Counted from the stretch's first letter, positions 15,955 to 25,052 are shown. The stretch: 64,000 bases of DNA from Paenibacillus lacisoli (GCF_030580655.1 NZ_JAUQTB010000007.1:124001-188000), one strand, 5' to 3'. Numbers and translations: made by a program. Notes: a model not told the origin generated them from the sequence alone.

Positions 15955-17154
15955 ATGCAGTTGAATACCCGAAGAAGTACATTGGCACTGCTCGCGCTCG
16001 CAATTAGCGCCTTTGCGATTGGTACAACCGAATTTATCAGTGTGGGACTGCTCCCGCTGATTGCTCAAGACCTGAATATATCGGTAACCCTGACCGGGCT
16101 GACCGTCACTTTATATGCTCTGGGCGTTACCTTTGGCGCTCCAGTCCTCACGTCGTTAACGTCCGGGATCCCGCGTAAGACCCTGCTGCTCGGGATCATG
16201 CTTGTCTTCATTCTCGGCAACAGCTTGGCTGCCGCTGCCGGCGGCATCACACTGCTGCTCGTCGCCCGTGTCATCTCGGCTCTGGCCCATGGGGTCTTCA
16301 TGTCCATTGGCTCTACCATCGCAGCCGATCTTGTGCCCGAGAATCGCCGGGCAAGCGCCATTGCCATCATGTTCTCCGGTCTTACCGTAGCCACGGTAAC
16401 CGGTGTGCCGCTCGGCACATTCATCGGGCAGCAGCTGGGCTGGCGAGCAGCCTTTATCGCCATTGTTGTCATTGGTGTTATCGCCTTTATCGGCAATATG
16501 CTGCTCGTTCCATCAGATCTGCGCAAAGGAACTTCCACACCGGTTCGTGAACAGATCAAGCTCGTTACGAATGGACGGCTGCTGCTAGCCTTCCTGATCA
16601 CAGCGCTGGGATATGGCGGTACTTTCGTTGTCTTCACCTATCTATCCCCGCTGCTGCATGACGTTACCGGCTTCAAGGAGAGCACGGTCGCTTTGATTCT
16701 GCTGCTCTACGGGATTGCCATCGCGGTCGGGAACGTCATCGGCGGAAAAGCGGCCAACCGCAAGCCGCTCAAAGCCCTGCTATACATGTTCATCTTCCAG
16801 GCCGTTATTCTGTTCTTACTGACCTTCACGGCTCCCTTCAAAGCTGCCGGCCTTATAACGATCTTCGCTATGGGCCTGCTCGCGTTCATGAATGTGCCGG
16901 GTCTGCAGGTATATGTTGTGACACTGGCCGAACGTTATGCACCCAAAGCCGTGGACGTTGCTTCCGCCGTTAACATCGCTGCCTTCAATGCCGGTATCGC
17001 GCTTGGTGCCTATCTCGGCGGGAGGATCACAGATTCCTGGGGCATCATCCATACCGCCTGGATCGGCGGGTTAATGGTTACTGCAGCTGTCCTGCTCACG
17101 GGCTGGAGTCTGCTGCTTGAGCGCCCCGGGAGGCAGGATAACGTATTGCAGTAA
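15955..17154 (+). CDS. ytbD: MFS transporter, YtbD-like drug/metabolite exporter
   Basis: The 399-aa protein has 12 predicted membrane helices and the family start LALAISAFAIGTTEFISVGL with the conserved TTEF. It also has the loop between helices 2 and 3 (TSGIPRKTLLLGIM) and VARVISALAHGVFMSIGSTI. This is the DHA1-type exporter group that includes YtbD and AraJ. ATG 15955 has AGGAG eight bases upstream, whereas a GTG at 15946 is too close to the site. It is divergent to ytcD and followed by ytbE 62 bases later. The substrate is unknown. Confidence 0.88.
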   Translation: MQLNTRRSTLALLALAISAFAIGTTEFISVGLLPLIAQDLNISVTLTGLTVTLYALGVTFGAPVLTSLTSGIPRKTLLLGIMLVFILGNSLAAAAGGITLLLVARVISALAHGVFMSIGSTIAADLVPENRRASAIAIMFSGLTVATVTGVPLGTFIGQQLGWRAAFIAIVVIGVIAFIGNMLLVPSDLRKGTSTPVREQIKLVTNGRLLLAFLITALGYGGTFVVFTYLSPLLHDVTGFKESTVALILLLYGIAIAVGNVIGGKAANRKPLKALLYMFIFQAVILFLLTFTAPFKAAGLITIFAMGLLAFMNVPGLQVYVVTLAERYAPKAVDVASAVNIAAFNAGIALGAYLGGRITDSWGIIHTAWIGGLMVTAAVLLTGWSLLLERPGRQDNVLQ

Positions 17155-17216
17155 CTCAACGAATTAGATCTTAATTGATCCAAACTACAATTTAACGAAA
17201 CCGGAGGAATCATTTC

Positions 17217-18074
17217 ATGTCACATATTCAACCTGCTGCACATCGGAAAGAAACGACGCAACTCCATAACGGCACAGTCATGCCATGGTTCGGGCTGGGC
17301 GTATTCCAGGTCGAGGAGGGCGAGGATCTGGTGCGTGCAATCCGCGATGCTGCAGCCTTCGGCTATCGCAGCATCGACACTGCTGCCATCTATGCCAACG
17401 AGCGCAGTGTCGGTCAAGGCATTGCTGCTGCCCTGGTGGAGAACAATCTGAACCGGGAGGATCTGTTCATTACATCTAAGGTATGGAATGCCGATCTCGG
17501 TTATGAAGAGACGTTGGCTGCTTTTGAGACCAGTCTGAACAAGCTGGGACTGGACTACCTCGACCTCTACCTGATTCACTGGCCGGTAGCCGGTAAATAT
17601 AAGGATGCATGGAGAGCACTCGAAACCTTGTATAATCAAGGACGTGTCAAAGCAATCGGTGTAAGCAACTTCCAGGTTCATCATCTGGAAGACCTGCTTC
17701 AGGATGCTCAGATCGTACCGATGGTCAACCAAGTGGAATTCCATCCGCTGCTGACCCAAAAAGAGCTGCTGAGCTATACCCGCTCTAATCAGATTCAGCT
17801 GGAAGCCTGGTCTCCCCTCATGCAGGGCCAGCTGCTGGACCATCCGCTGCTGCAGGAAATTGCCGGCCTGCATCATAAGTCTGTTGCTCAAGTGATTTTA
17901 CGATGGGATCTGCAGCATGGCGTAGTTACGATTCCGAAATCCACTAAGAAGCACCGGATCATAGAGAATGCCTCGATTTTTGATTTTCAGCTGACAGCGG
18001 AAGAAATGGACCGTATAGATGCGCTGAACGAAAACCGCCGGGTAGGCCCTGATCCGGATAACTTTGACTTCTAA
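17217..18074 (+). CDS. ytbE: aldo-keto reductase, YtbE-like
   Basis: The 285-aa protein carries the AKR signatures: MPWFGLGVFQVEEG, IRDAAAFGYRSIDTAAIYAN with catalytic Asp and Tyr, LDLYLIHWP (catalytic His), GVSNFQVHHLEDLL, and the NADPH-binding tail VTIPKSTKKHRIIENASIF. It reduces aldehydes such as methylglyoxal-type or lipid-derived carbonyls in related enzymes. CGGAGG lies before the ATG. Placement after the MFS gene repeats the B. subtilis ytbD-ytbE order. A bidirectional terminator ends the unit. Confidence 0.9.
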   Translation: MSHIQPAAHRKETTQLHNGTVMPWFGLGVFQVEEGEDLVRAIRDAAAFGYRSIDTAAIYANERSVGQGIAAALVENNLNREDLFITSKVWNADLGYEETLAAFETSLNKLGLDYLDLYLIHWPVAGKYKDAWRALETLYNQGRVKAIGVSNFQVHHLEDLLQDAQIVPMVNQVEFHPLLTQKELLSYTRSNQIQLEAWSPLMQGQLLDHPLLQEIAGLHHKSVAQVILRWDLQHGVVTIPKSTKKHRIIENASIFDFQLTAEEMDRIDALNENRRVGPDPDNFDF

Positions 18075-18084
18075 AATATTGCCA

Positions 18085-18121
18085 AAAGGCCCTGCTCTCA
18101 TTGATGAGAGCAGGGCCTTCA
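18085..18121. terminator. bidirectional terminator between ytbE and the nitroreductase gene
   Basis: AAGGCCCTGCTCTCA and TGAGAGCAGGGCCTT form a 15-bp perfect stem at 18086-18119 with a 4-base loop and T/A runs on the sides. It serves two convergent genes. Confidence 0.9.
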
Positions 18122-18123
18122 TT

Positions 18124-18795
18124 TTAATGAACCCACTGAATGACATCTGCGGCTTCTCTTCTGCGCTGACTCCGTGGTTCTCGAACACGATATCCAAAAG
18201 CGGCCATCACACTAATCCCGTAGCTGCCGTTCTCGAGGAGTCCCTCCTCCTGAAGAATAGCATCCACACTCTGCTGGTCAAAGCCTTCGATTGGACATGA
18301 ATCAATACCGATTAGTGCTGCGCTTGTCATCATATTGCCCAGAGCAATGTAAGTCTGCTTGGAAGCCCAGTCAAACAAAGCACGCTTAGATTCCATGAGA
18401 TTCAGATTCTGCTCCTGAAAATGTTTGTAGGGGCCGCTCAAAAGCTGCGCAGCCGTTTCTTCCGGCATTTGCTGCACATCGGTCATCTGCTTCCAGAAGT
18501 ATTCGGAATCATAACGACCGTCCTTGCGTGCAAGAAGCAGCACAAAATGGCTGGCCGTTGGCAGCTGACCTTGCGCCCCGAAGCTTACGGCACGCAATTT
18601 CTCACGCAATTTAGAGTTTTGGATGACAACGAACCGCCAAGGCTCCAGTCCAAGCGAACTGGGAGATAATCTTGCGGTATCAAGGATATACTGGATATCT
18701 TCACCGCTGATTTTTCGGGAAGGATCAAACTCCTTCGCTGCATGTCTGAATGCAAAAGCCTTCAGTACGTCTTCTTTATGTATAGGTGTGCTCAT
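18124..18795 (-). CDS. NAD(P)H-dependent nitroreductase family oxidoreductase
   Basis: The 223-aa protein has the FMN-binding nitroreductase pattern: FRHAAKEFDPSRKI near residue 16 (RxxKxF-type phosphate contact), ARLSPSSLGLEPWRFVVIQN at about 41-60, ASKQTYIALGNMMTSAALIG in the dimer helix, and GYRVREPRSQRRREAADVI at the C-terminus. It resembles YfkO/NfsB-type enzymes that reduce quinones and nitroaromatics. It is convergent to ytbE across a shared terminator. A role beside the ytb detoxification set is plausible but inferred. Confidence 0.88.
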   Translation of the reverse strand: MSTPIHKEDVLKAFAFRHAAKEFDPSRKISGEDIQYILDTARLSPSSLGLEPWRFVVIQNSKLREKLRAVSFGAQGQLPTASHFVLLLARKDGRYDSEYFWKQMTDVQQMPEETAAQLLSGPYKHFQEQNLNLMESKRALFDWASKQTYIALGNMMTSAALIGIDSCPIEGFDQQSVDAILQEEGLLENGSYGISVMAAFGYRVREPRSQRRREAADVIQWVH

Positions 18796-18921
18796 TGCTT
18801 TCCCCTCCTGTATCCACTTCGTATAACCGGATTATATTTCAGTTACTATGCAGCCACAAGAACGCACAATAGTGTTGGCAAGTATACAGGATGTAACCAT
18901 ATCCCTCCTTTTCCTGAACAA

Positions 18922-18964
18922 TAAAAAACTCATCTTTGCAGTTGTTATCACCGCTAAGATGAGC
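18922..18964 (-). terminator. terminator abutting the DUF421 gene stop
   Basis: On the minus strand CTCATCTT (18956-18963) pairs with AAGATGAG (18929-18936) around a 19-base loop; TTTTTT follows. The stem starts right after the stop codon. Confidence 0.75.
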
Positions 18965-19675
18965 TTATTCCATATCGATCGGCTGCTTGATGTCATCCTG
19001 ATAGAAATCCATGTACAGCTGGCCGCTGCTGCCTTTTACGGCATAGAACACATCCTCCACTTTCTTCTGGCGGGAATGAAGCTCGGACAACAACCAGTCC
19101 TTCTTGATATGATTCGCCTGCAAGTTCCCCTCAACAATCTTCCCGTCCATAATAAGCTCAATCGGAAATTGTAGTGCTTGGCCCTGCTGCAGCTTCATAT
19201 CCTTCGCCGTCACCGGCTTGTACGCGCTCTTCTTCATCACGGAGATCTCGCCATTGATCTCGAGCAGAACATATTCCACTTCTTCCAGATCAAAGATGTC
19301 CTTCTCGCGCAGCATCTGATTCAGGGAATCCAGCGTCAGCTTGTTTTTCTTCAGGTTATCCTCCAGAATAACGCCGCCTTCGACCAGAACCGTAGGCGTT
19401 CCTGCAATCCACATCCGAAGCTTCCGGCTGCGGAGTGCAGCCTTGGATAGAAGGTAAGACGTTATGGTAAATACGGCCAGAGAGATGATCAGGTGAGAGA
19501 CCTGCATTTTCTCGTTAAAGGCCAGATTGGCCGCGATTGCACCCAGAATTACAGCTGTTACAAACTCATGGAAGTTCATATTCGAAAGTGTCTGTTTACC
19601 CAAAATACGGGTGATCACGAGTAGGATCAGTAATGCTGAAATACTGCGAACAAGAATAATCAGATGTTCCTGCAT
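18965..19675 (-). CDS. DUF421 (YetF-type) membrane protein
   Basis: The 236-aa protein has three N-terminal membrane helices and the family motif VTRILGKQTLSNMNFHEFVT. It then has the cytoplasmic segments LVEGGVILEDNLKKNKLTLD, LNQMLREKDIFDLEEVEYVL and PIELIMDGKIVEGNL. These are hallmarks of DUF421/YetF. The family is common in spore formers, and its biochemical role is unknown. The ATG at 19675 has GGGAGTG upstream and is preferred to upstream in-frame starts that extend the N-terminus without a site. The DedA gene lies 80 bases upstream in the same orientation. Confidence 0.88.
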   Translation of the reverse strand: MQEHLIILVRSISALLILLVITRILGKQTLSNMNFHEFVTAVILGAIAANLAFNEKMQVSHLIISLAVFTITSYLLSKAALRSRKLRMWIAGTPTVLVEGGVILEDNLKKNKLTLDSLNQMLREKDIFDLEEVEYVLLEINGEISVMKKSAYKPVTAKDMKLQQGQALQFPIELIMDGKIVEGNLQANHIKKDWLLSELHSRQKKVEDVFYAVKGSSGQLYMDFYQDDIKQPIDME

Positions 19676-19755
19676 AGTTACACTCCCAGCGTTTGTCATC
19701 GCAGCCCGGCCGCTTACCCTCATTATGCTCAAGTGCAGAAATTCCCATCCCTTTC

Positions 19756-21069
19756 TCAGGCTTCTTTTCCTGCTCCGAGCAGCATTCTGCCGTTATCCTG
19801 AAGCTCTCTCACAATCTCCAGCAGCATAATATTCAGGCTGAGCCATACGCCCCCGAAGACATACCCCGCGGCGACATCACTCGGAAACAACAACTGCATA
19901 TCGATCCGGCTAATGCCGATCAGCAGACAGACTGCCAGGACAGCACCGATGACGAACGGGCGCAGAATCAGACTGCGGGTATGCCGCAGGATCAAATAGG
20001 CTGAAAAACCGCATACCGTCATGGAGATCAGTGTCTGCTCACTTGGAAAGGTGTTCAGGAGGCTGGTACCGCCCCCGTTCGGGCCATGCCGATGAAACAA
20101 TACCCTCAAGCCTTCATCCAGCAGTTCGCCGCCGCCGGCTGCCCATACCAGGAATACAAGCTCTAGCAGCCTGTTGCGGCCTCGCGCCACAATCCAGAGT
20201 GCTGTCAATACCAGCACCGGCAGATAGAACTCGAATGAGCCCAGCTGCAGGCAACCGTTCATCCATCTATGCCATCCCGGTCCGAAGGTTGTCTGGACCA
20301 AGTAGGTTACGATCTCATCGAACTGGCTGAATTCATGGGCAAAGTAATCCTGGATCAAGCCAAGCATCAGAGAGAAGAATCCGGCAAAGAGGATAAATGC
20401 GGCCAGGACCACAAAGCGAACCTTACCCAGGGATTGAAAATGTTCGATTCCCCGCTTCAGCAGGTTCAACGTGAACTCCACGATATGCGATTTATATTTA
20501 CGAATGATGTACACCAGCAGGGAAATCAGCAGAGAGGCTGCCCCAAAAATCAGCATGTATCTGTTGACGGTGCCGTGGTAAGCCTCCCATTTCGGCCCAA
20601 GTATGGTGCCCAAAGAGATAAATAAACCTACCCAGAACACCCCGCCTGAATAGGCATATGCTGCATATCGTCTGAACGGCATCCGGGTAACCCCGCAAAA
20701 ATAGCCGGTAACATGACGGACACCCGGTATAAAAAAGGAAAAAAACAGCAGCTTGTCCCCGTATTTCTCAAACCATACGGACATTCGCGCCAGCTGCTCC
20801 TCTCCCAAATGGACACGGGACCCGTATTTGCTGACAAACGGTTTGCCGAGCCGCAGTCCAATCCAGTACGAGGATGTCACACCGGCAATCAGCCCTGCTC
20901 CGGCAGCAGCAATACTTAAAGACCAGCTCAGCTGTCCCTGATAGACGAACAACCCTGTATAGCTCATCAGCATCTCCCCTGGAAGCGGCAGGGCCAGCAT
21001 TTCCAGAGCAAGCGCAATGAAAATAATGATATATCCGTATTGGTGCAGCAGTGTCAAAATGTAGTCCAT
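19756..21069 (-). CDS. DedA domain fused to a degenerate PAP2 domain
   Basis: The first ~200 of 437 residues are a DedA-type membrane domain: EMLALPLPGEMLMSYTG, ARMSVWFEKYGDKLLFFSFF, IPGVRHVTGYFCG. DedA proteins recycle undecaprenyl phosphate or other lipids across the membrane. The last ~220 residues have PAP2 phosphatase topology, but its motifs are altered: NTFPSEQ (342-345) replaces PSGH, and SRIDMQLLFPSD (387-398) replaces SRxxxGxHxxxD, so both key His residues are missing. The fold is kept and the catalysis is probably not. ATG 21069 is chosen by its GAGG site. bcrC lies divergently next to it. Confidence 0.85.
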   Translation of the reverse strand: MDYILTLLHQYGYIIIFIALALEMLALPLPGEMLMSYTGLFVYQGQLSWSLSIAAAGAGLIAGVTSSYWIGLRLGKPFVSKYGSRVHLGEEQLARMSVWFEKYGDKLLFFSFFIPGVRHVTGYFCGVTRMPFRRYAAYAYSGGVFWVGLFISLGTILGPKWEAYHGTVNRYMLIFGAASLLISLLVYIIRKYKSHIVEFTLNLLKRGIEHFQSLGKVRFVVLAAFILFAGFFSLMLGLIQDYFAHEFSQFDEIVTYLVQTTFGPGWHRWMNGCLQLGSFEFYLPVLVLTALWIVARGRNRLLELVFLVWAAGGGELLDEGLRVLFHRHGPNGGGTSLLNTFPSEQTLISMTVCGFSAYLILRHTRSLILRPFVIGAVLAVCLLIGISRIDMQLLFPSDVAAGYVFGGVWLSLNIMLLEIVRELQDNGRMLLGAGKEA

Positions 21070-21150
21070 AGCTTTCATCCTCGGTTCTCGTCGCGATAAT
21101 GTATAGGCCTATCCTATGGTTACCCACTATAGACCGTCTTCATTAAAAGC

Positions 21151-21211
21151 TGATGAGAAAGGCCGCCATGCCGTCAAAGGCCCTTCTCTCATCATTCTCT
21201 AATCTTTTTTT
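21151..21211 (+). other. imperfect hairpin followed by T-run, upstream of bcrC
   Basis: TGATGAGAAAGGCC (21151-21164) and GGCCCTTCTCTCATCA (21179-21194) can pair with two bulges; seven T follow 9 bases later. A -10-like TATAAT (21236-21241) comes after. It could terminate a short upstream transcript or be a leader structure; neither is proven. Confidence 0.4.
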
Positions 21212-21283
21212 AATGTACCTGCCATTCGACAGGTCTATAATCGAGCCTACCGTCAAATACAGAACAACAAGGAGAAAAAAGCA

Positions 21284-21895
21284 ATGACTATGAACGAACT
21301 GGATTATCGACTATTTCACATGATCAATGAGCAGGCTGCTCTACATCCCGCACTGAACGGCTTGATGAGCTTTCTAGCACAAGATGCGCAGTATCTGTTT
21401 GCCCTGGGTCTGCTGGTGTACTGGTTCACCCGGTCAGACACCAACCGCAGAATGGTGATCCAAGCCGCTGTCGCGGCATGCATCGGATTAGGCATCAGCT
21501 TCATCCTGGGCCATCTCTTCTATCGTGACCGCCCCTTTGCCGCGCATGCCGTTATTCAACTGATCAAGCACCCGGCCAATGCCTCATTTCCCAGCGACCA
21601 TGCCATCGCGACGTTTGCCCTGGCCGCAGCATTCGTGCTGAACCGGGGCCGTATGCGCTGGGTCTGGCTGCTGTTAGCGGCTGTCATATCCTTCTCCAGG
21701 GTGTATACCGGCGTTCATTATCCAACAGATGTTCTCGCTGGCGCTCTGGTGGGCATTCTGTCTGCCGCCGGCGTATATGTCCTGCTGCAATACAGCCGCT
21801 CCATCCATAGAGGAGTGTCCGCCCTGATCCATTTCTATGAAGCCATTGAACTCAAGATATGGAAAGACCGCTCTGCCTCTGCCAATTCCGAATAA
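21284..21895 (+). CDS. bcrC: PAP2-family undecaprenyl-diphosphate phosphatase, BcrC-like
   Basis: The 203-aa membrane protein has the complete PAP2 catalytic set: RDRPF at 81-85, SFPSDHA at 101-107 (His106) and SRVYTGVHYPTD at 138-149 (His145, Asp149). The PSDH variant and the size of about 200 aa fit BcrC, which converts undecaprenyl diphosphate to the monophosphate outside the membrane and gives bacitracin tolerance. AAGGAGA precedes the ATG. It is convergent with the two-component genes across a shared terminator, and divergent from the DedA/pseudo-PAP2 gene. Confidence 0.85.
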   Translation: MTMNELDYRLFHMINEQAALHPALNGLMSFLAQDAQYLFALGLLVYWFTRSDTNRRMVIQAAVAACIGLGISFILGHLFYRDRPFAAHAVIQLIKHPANASFPSDHAIATFALAAAFVLNRGRMRWVWLLLAAVISFSRVYTGVHYPTDVLAGALVGILSAAGVYVLLQYSRSIHRGVSALIHFYEAIELKIWKDRSASANSE

Positions 21896-21916
21896 GTGAA
21901 GAACGGTATGAAACAT

Positions 21917-21950
21917 AATAAGCCCCGGTCCTCATGGACCGGGGCTTATA
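21917..21950. terminator. bidirectional terminator between bcrC and histidine kinase genes
   Basis: ATAAGCCCCGGTCC and GGACCGGGGCTTAT make a 14-bp perfect stem with a TCAT loop, in the convergent gap. Confidence 0.9.
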
Positions 21951-21958
21951 CATCTAGG

Positions 21959-23404
21959 TTATTCTGGTTGATTCTTCAGTGCATAGCCAGAAGCTAAAGG
22001 CCAATGGATTCTAAATACGGTTCCGCTCCCCGGCTCACTGTCTGCCTCGATCCGCCCGCCATATCTGCGAACCAGCCGTTCGGCGATAGCGAGGCCGAGC
22101 CCCGTTCCTCCTGCGGCCCGGCTGCGGGCCTTATCAACCCGGTAGAAACGGTCAAATATATGGGGCAGATCCTCCGGCGGTATGCCAATGCCGTAATCCT
22201 GGACTTCCAGTGTCAGCCATTGCGCTACTGAAGTATAGGCAGTGATCCTGATATCGGTCGAATCACCGGCATATTTGACTGCATTATCAAGCAAGATGAC
22301 AAGCACCTGCTCCAGATGCTGCGGAGTGATCCGAATCCGGGTCGAATGAATCCCATCTATATCCTGGTGAAATGTAAAATCGGAGTGGAGCAGTTCAAAG
22401 TTAGAGACCACAAAGCGGATGACCGGCTCGATCTCCACAGACAATACGCCATGAAGATCGGATTCCTGTTCAGCCCGGCTGAGCTCCAGCAGCTCATTAA
22501 CAATACCCTTCAGGCGCTGCATTTCCAGCAGGGAAACGTTCAGCGATTCCTCCAGAATCACCGGATCATCCTTGCCCCAACGGCGAAGAAGAGACAGATG
22601 CCCTTCCACGATCGACAGCGGCGTTCTGAGTTCATGGGAGGCGTCTTCAACGAACTGCTTTTGCTGCTGAAAGGAAGCTTCCAGCTCACTCATCAGCTCA
22701 TTAAACGTCCGCGCCAAATCCGACAGCTCATCTCCGTTATCTGTGACAGCCACCCTTTCCTGCATTCCATTCTGCTTGATCCTCCCCATCGTTTCCGCCA
22801 TGGATTGCACTGGCTTTACCAGCTTTCTGGATAGAAAAATGCCGCCAGCAGCACTGAGGACGAGTGCGGCTGCACCGCCGATGAACATCACGACCAGCAT
22901 CATATTACTCAGCCTGTCTGTCGTCTCGACATTCGTTACGATTTCGATCGTTCCGCTGAAACGGCTCGTCTGAAGCGGGCCGCGCAGGATCAGCAGGTGG
23001 TCCTCCATATGCCAGGAACTGATCAGGGTTGTACTGTCGGCTGTCCGGGGTTCAACCCAATGCTCAGGCAGACGATCTGTTTGGGTAAGGATCGGTATGC
23101 CATCGGCGCTCAGGATACGGATCATCTGGTACTTCTGATTCAAACTATGGACAAAGCTGCCGCTGTCCAGAATGACGGCCGGATCTGCATTCTTCTCTTC
23201 GAAATAACTCGTCAGACTGTCCAGATTGGCACGGATCGCCTGCTCTTCCTGGTTCACGAGCCATTGACTGATTACAACATATTGAACCAGGTTATATCCG
23301 GCGAACAGCAGGGACAGCAGCAGGGCCGACCATACCGCCAGCTTCCAGCGGATAGGCAGGCGGTACAGCCGGCTCCGGATGCTTCGGATTCGGAAGCGGC
23401 CCAT
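21959..23404 (-). CDS. sensor histidine kinase with HAMP domain
   Basis: The 481-aa protein has two membrane helices (about 20-45 and 168-190) with a 120-residue sensor domain between them. A HAMP follows (195-245), then the H-box EDASHELRTPLS with His257, N-box LLDNAVKYAG near 370, and G-boxes DYGIGIP and GGTGLGLAIAERL. It belongs to the ArlS/YkoH class of sensors. The ATG overlaps the regulator's stop (ATGA), so the two are translated together. Its signal is unknown. Confidence 0.93.
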   Translation of the reverse strand: MGRFRIRSIRSRLYRLPIRWKLAVWSALLLSLLFAGYNLVQYVVISQWLVNQEEQAIRANLDSLTSYFEEKNADPAVILDSGSFVHSLNQKYQMIRILSADGIPILTQTDRLPEHWVEPRTADSTTLISSWHMEDHLLILRGPLQTSRFSGTIEIVTNVETTDRLSNMMLVVMFIGGAAALVLSAAGGIFLSRKLVKPVQSMAETMGRIKQNGMQERVAVTDNGDELSDLARTFNELMSELEASFQQQKQFVEDASHELRTPLSIVEGHLSLLRRWGKDDPVILEESLNVSLLEMQRLKGIVNELLELSRAEQESDLHGVLSVEIEPVIRFVVSNFELLHSDFTFHQDIDGIHSTRIRITPQHLEQVLVILLDNAVKYAGDSTDIRITAYTSVAQWLTLEVQDYGIGIPPEDLPHIFDRFYRVDKARSRAAGGTGLGLAIAERLVRRYGGRIEADSEPGSGTVFRIHWPLASGYALKNQPE

Positions 23405-24072
23405 CAGCGTATTCCATATCCGATTCCGCGCAGCGTATGAATGATGCTGGGTTCGCCGGGAACATCAATCTTGCTGCGCAGATAACGGATATACACATCT
23501 ACAACGTTTGTCTCCACCTCGGTATCGTACCCCCACACCAGTTCAAGCAGCATTTCCCTTGTCAGTACACGTCCAATATTACGCATCAGCACATGAAGCA
23601 GCTCAAATTCCCGCTTCGTTAGTTCAATCGGACGATCCCCCCGGCAGCAGGTATGGGCCTCTATATCAAGTGCCAGTCCACTGTGAACGAACAGCTGCGA
23701 TTCATCTTCATCCTGTACCCGGCGCAGAAGAGAGCGCATTCGAGCTAGCAGCTCCTCGATGGCAAAAGGCTTGGGAATATAGTCATCTGCCCCGCTGTCG
23801 AGGCCATTCACCCGGTCCATGACACCGTCGCGGGCCGTCAGCATCATGATTGGTGTCTTCTTGGTACGGCGAAGCCGGCGGCAGATCTCGATCCCGTTCA
23901 TGCCCGGCAGCATCAGGTCCAGCAGAATGATATCCCAATCCTGATCTGCCGCCAGCTCCATTCCTGTCCGTCCATCGTAAGTCACCGTTACTTCATATCC
24001 TTCATGCCGCAGTTCAAGTTCAATGAACCGGGCGAGATTTTTCTCATCCTCCACCAGCAGAACCCTTTTCAT
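23404..24072 (-). CDS. OmpR/PhoB-family response regulator
   Basis: The 222-aa protein has a receiver domain (LLVEDEKN, phosphoacceptor Asp52 in LLDLMLPG, Lys101 in IPKPF) and a winged-helix DNA-binding domain ending in DVYIRYLRSKID, TLRGIGYGIR. The partner kinase overlaps by ATGA. Only a weak ribosome site precedes the ATG at 24072. The pairing with an envelope phosphatase nearby suggests cell-wall stress sensing, but this is only context. Confidence 0.93.
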   Translation of the reverse strand: MKRVLLVEDEKNLARFIELELRHEGYEVTVTYDGRTGMELAADQDWDIILLDLMLPGMNGIEICRRLRRTKKTPIMMLTARDGVMDRVNGLDSGADDYIPKPFAIEELLARMRSLLRRVQDEDESQLFVHSGLALDIEAHTCCRGDRPIELTKREFELLHVLMRNIGRVLTREMLLELVWGYDTEVETNVVDVYIRYLRSKIDVPGEPSIIHTLRGIGYGIR

Positions 24073-24186
24073 GATCAGACACGCCCATTTCGTTCATAAT
24101 ATTTGAGAGCCTCTTCATTCTAACATGGACAAAGACAGTCACGGCAAAGTGTATATCCGCAGCTCCATGGCTGCACGTCCGGAAGA

Positions 24187-24229
24187 GCAAAAGAAGTGCA
24201 GAAACCGCCGCAGCGTTCCTGCACTTCTT
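24187..24229 (-). terminator. terminator after the membrane heme-type protein gene
   Basis: On the minus strand AGAAGTGCAG (24219-24228) pairs with CTGCACTTCT (24192-24201) around a 17-base loop; TTTTGC follows. Confidence 0.75.
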
Positions 24230-24251
24230 ATTTAATTGTGGATAAATCAGG

Positions 24252-24803
24252 TTATAAAAAAGCGTGAATCAGGAATAAGACAGCAAAAGCGAGCCCTGAT
24301 CTCAAATGCCACTGACGATCCAGCTTCTTGTAACGGAATATGCCTGCGATCGGAACAGGCAGCAGCGCAAGCCCGGCCAGCAGGCCGGTGATATGGCTGA
24401 AATCCCAGCGGAAATCAAATAGGAAAGCTCCGATGACATGCAGCGCAATTAGGCCCATCGCTATAATGGCCACTGGTACATGAAGACGACGGGCGACCTT
24501 AAGCAGCTGGGCGGCAAACCTTTTGATCACGCCCCAGGCATCCAGCCATTTGCGCTTGAGGACGAACAGAACCACATAATATGCCAGGACTATAAACAGC
24601 AGAATTCGCGCCTGGGAGCCATAGCTTTTGTATACCCCTCGAATATGATGGTCATTCCAATCGATGGTGCCGTTATATACATGAAGCAAATTCCAAAGGC
24701 CATAAGCGACGATAACAGCAGTCACGATCAGACTGAGCACGACCCATTTGCGGTCTTTTTTTGAAATAAACCTTTTTTTCTTTTTTACAGCCGCTTCGCT
24801 CAT
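24252..24803 (-). CDS. four-helix membrane protein, ferric-reductase/cytochrome-b-like
   Basis: The 183-aa protein starts with a lysine-rich cytoplasmic tail and has about five hydrophobic helices. His residues lie at helix positions that suggest heme ligation: HVPVAIIAMGLIALHVIGAF, DFSHITGLLAGLAL and HLRSGLAFAVLFLIHAF. The layout resembles the ferric reductase-like/cytochrome b561 superfamily without the flavin domain. AAGGGGA precedes the ATG. Heme binding is inferred from spacing, not shown. It is independent of the two-component genes, with its own terminator. Confidence 0.65.
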   Translation of the reverse strand: MSEAAVKKKKRFISKKDRKWVVLSLIVTAVIVAYGLWNLLHVYNGTIDWNDHHIRGVYKSYGSQARILLFIVLAYYVVLFVLKRKWLDAWGVIKRFAAQLLKVARRLHVPVAIIAMGLIALHVIGAFLFDFRWDFSHITGLLAGLALLPVPIAGIFRYKKLDRQWHLRSGLAFAVLFLIHAFL

Positions 24804-24975
24804 ACGATATTCCCCTTATTTACAGTTTAATGATTCAGCTTCATGAGGGAAAGTATAGCAGGGGTTTCTGTGAATTTGATGAGAAAAAGAGTCGTCCTGC
24901 TCGGCAGAACTGCTTTCTGTCTGCACTAAATGATTATGAATTCGTCTGTTAAAATTCTGGTCTATTCGTATACGA

Positions 24976-25021
24976 ATAAAAGACCGCCTTCCGTCTTACA
25001 AACCATGACAGTTGGCGGTCC
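24976..25021 (-). terminator. terminator after the amidase gene
   Basis: On the minus strand GACCGCC (25014-25020) pairs with GGCGGTC (24982-24988) around a 25-base loop; TTTTATT follows. It lies 32 bases after the amidase stop. Confidence 0.65.
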
Positions 25022-25052
25022 TAAACGGTGATAAATCTTGTCGCAATAAGAG

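Noticed and set aside
16065..16637. 190-codon minus-strand frame in the MFS gene
   Set aside because: It is a shadow of the transporter; composition lacks membrane helices and motifs.
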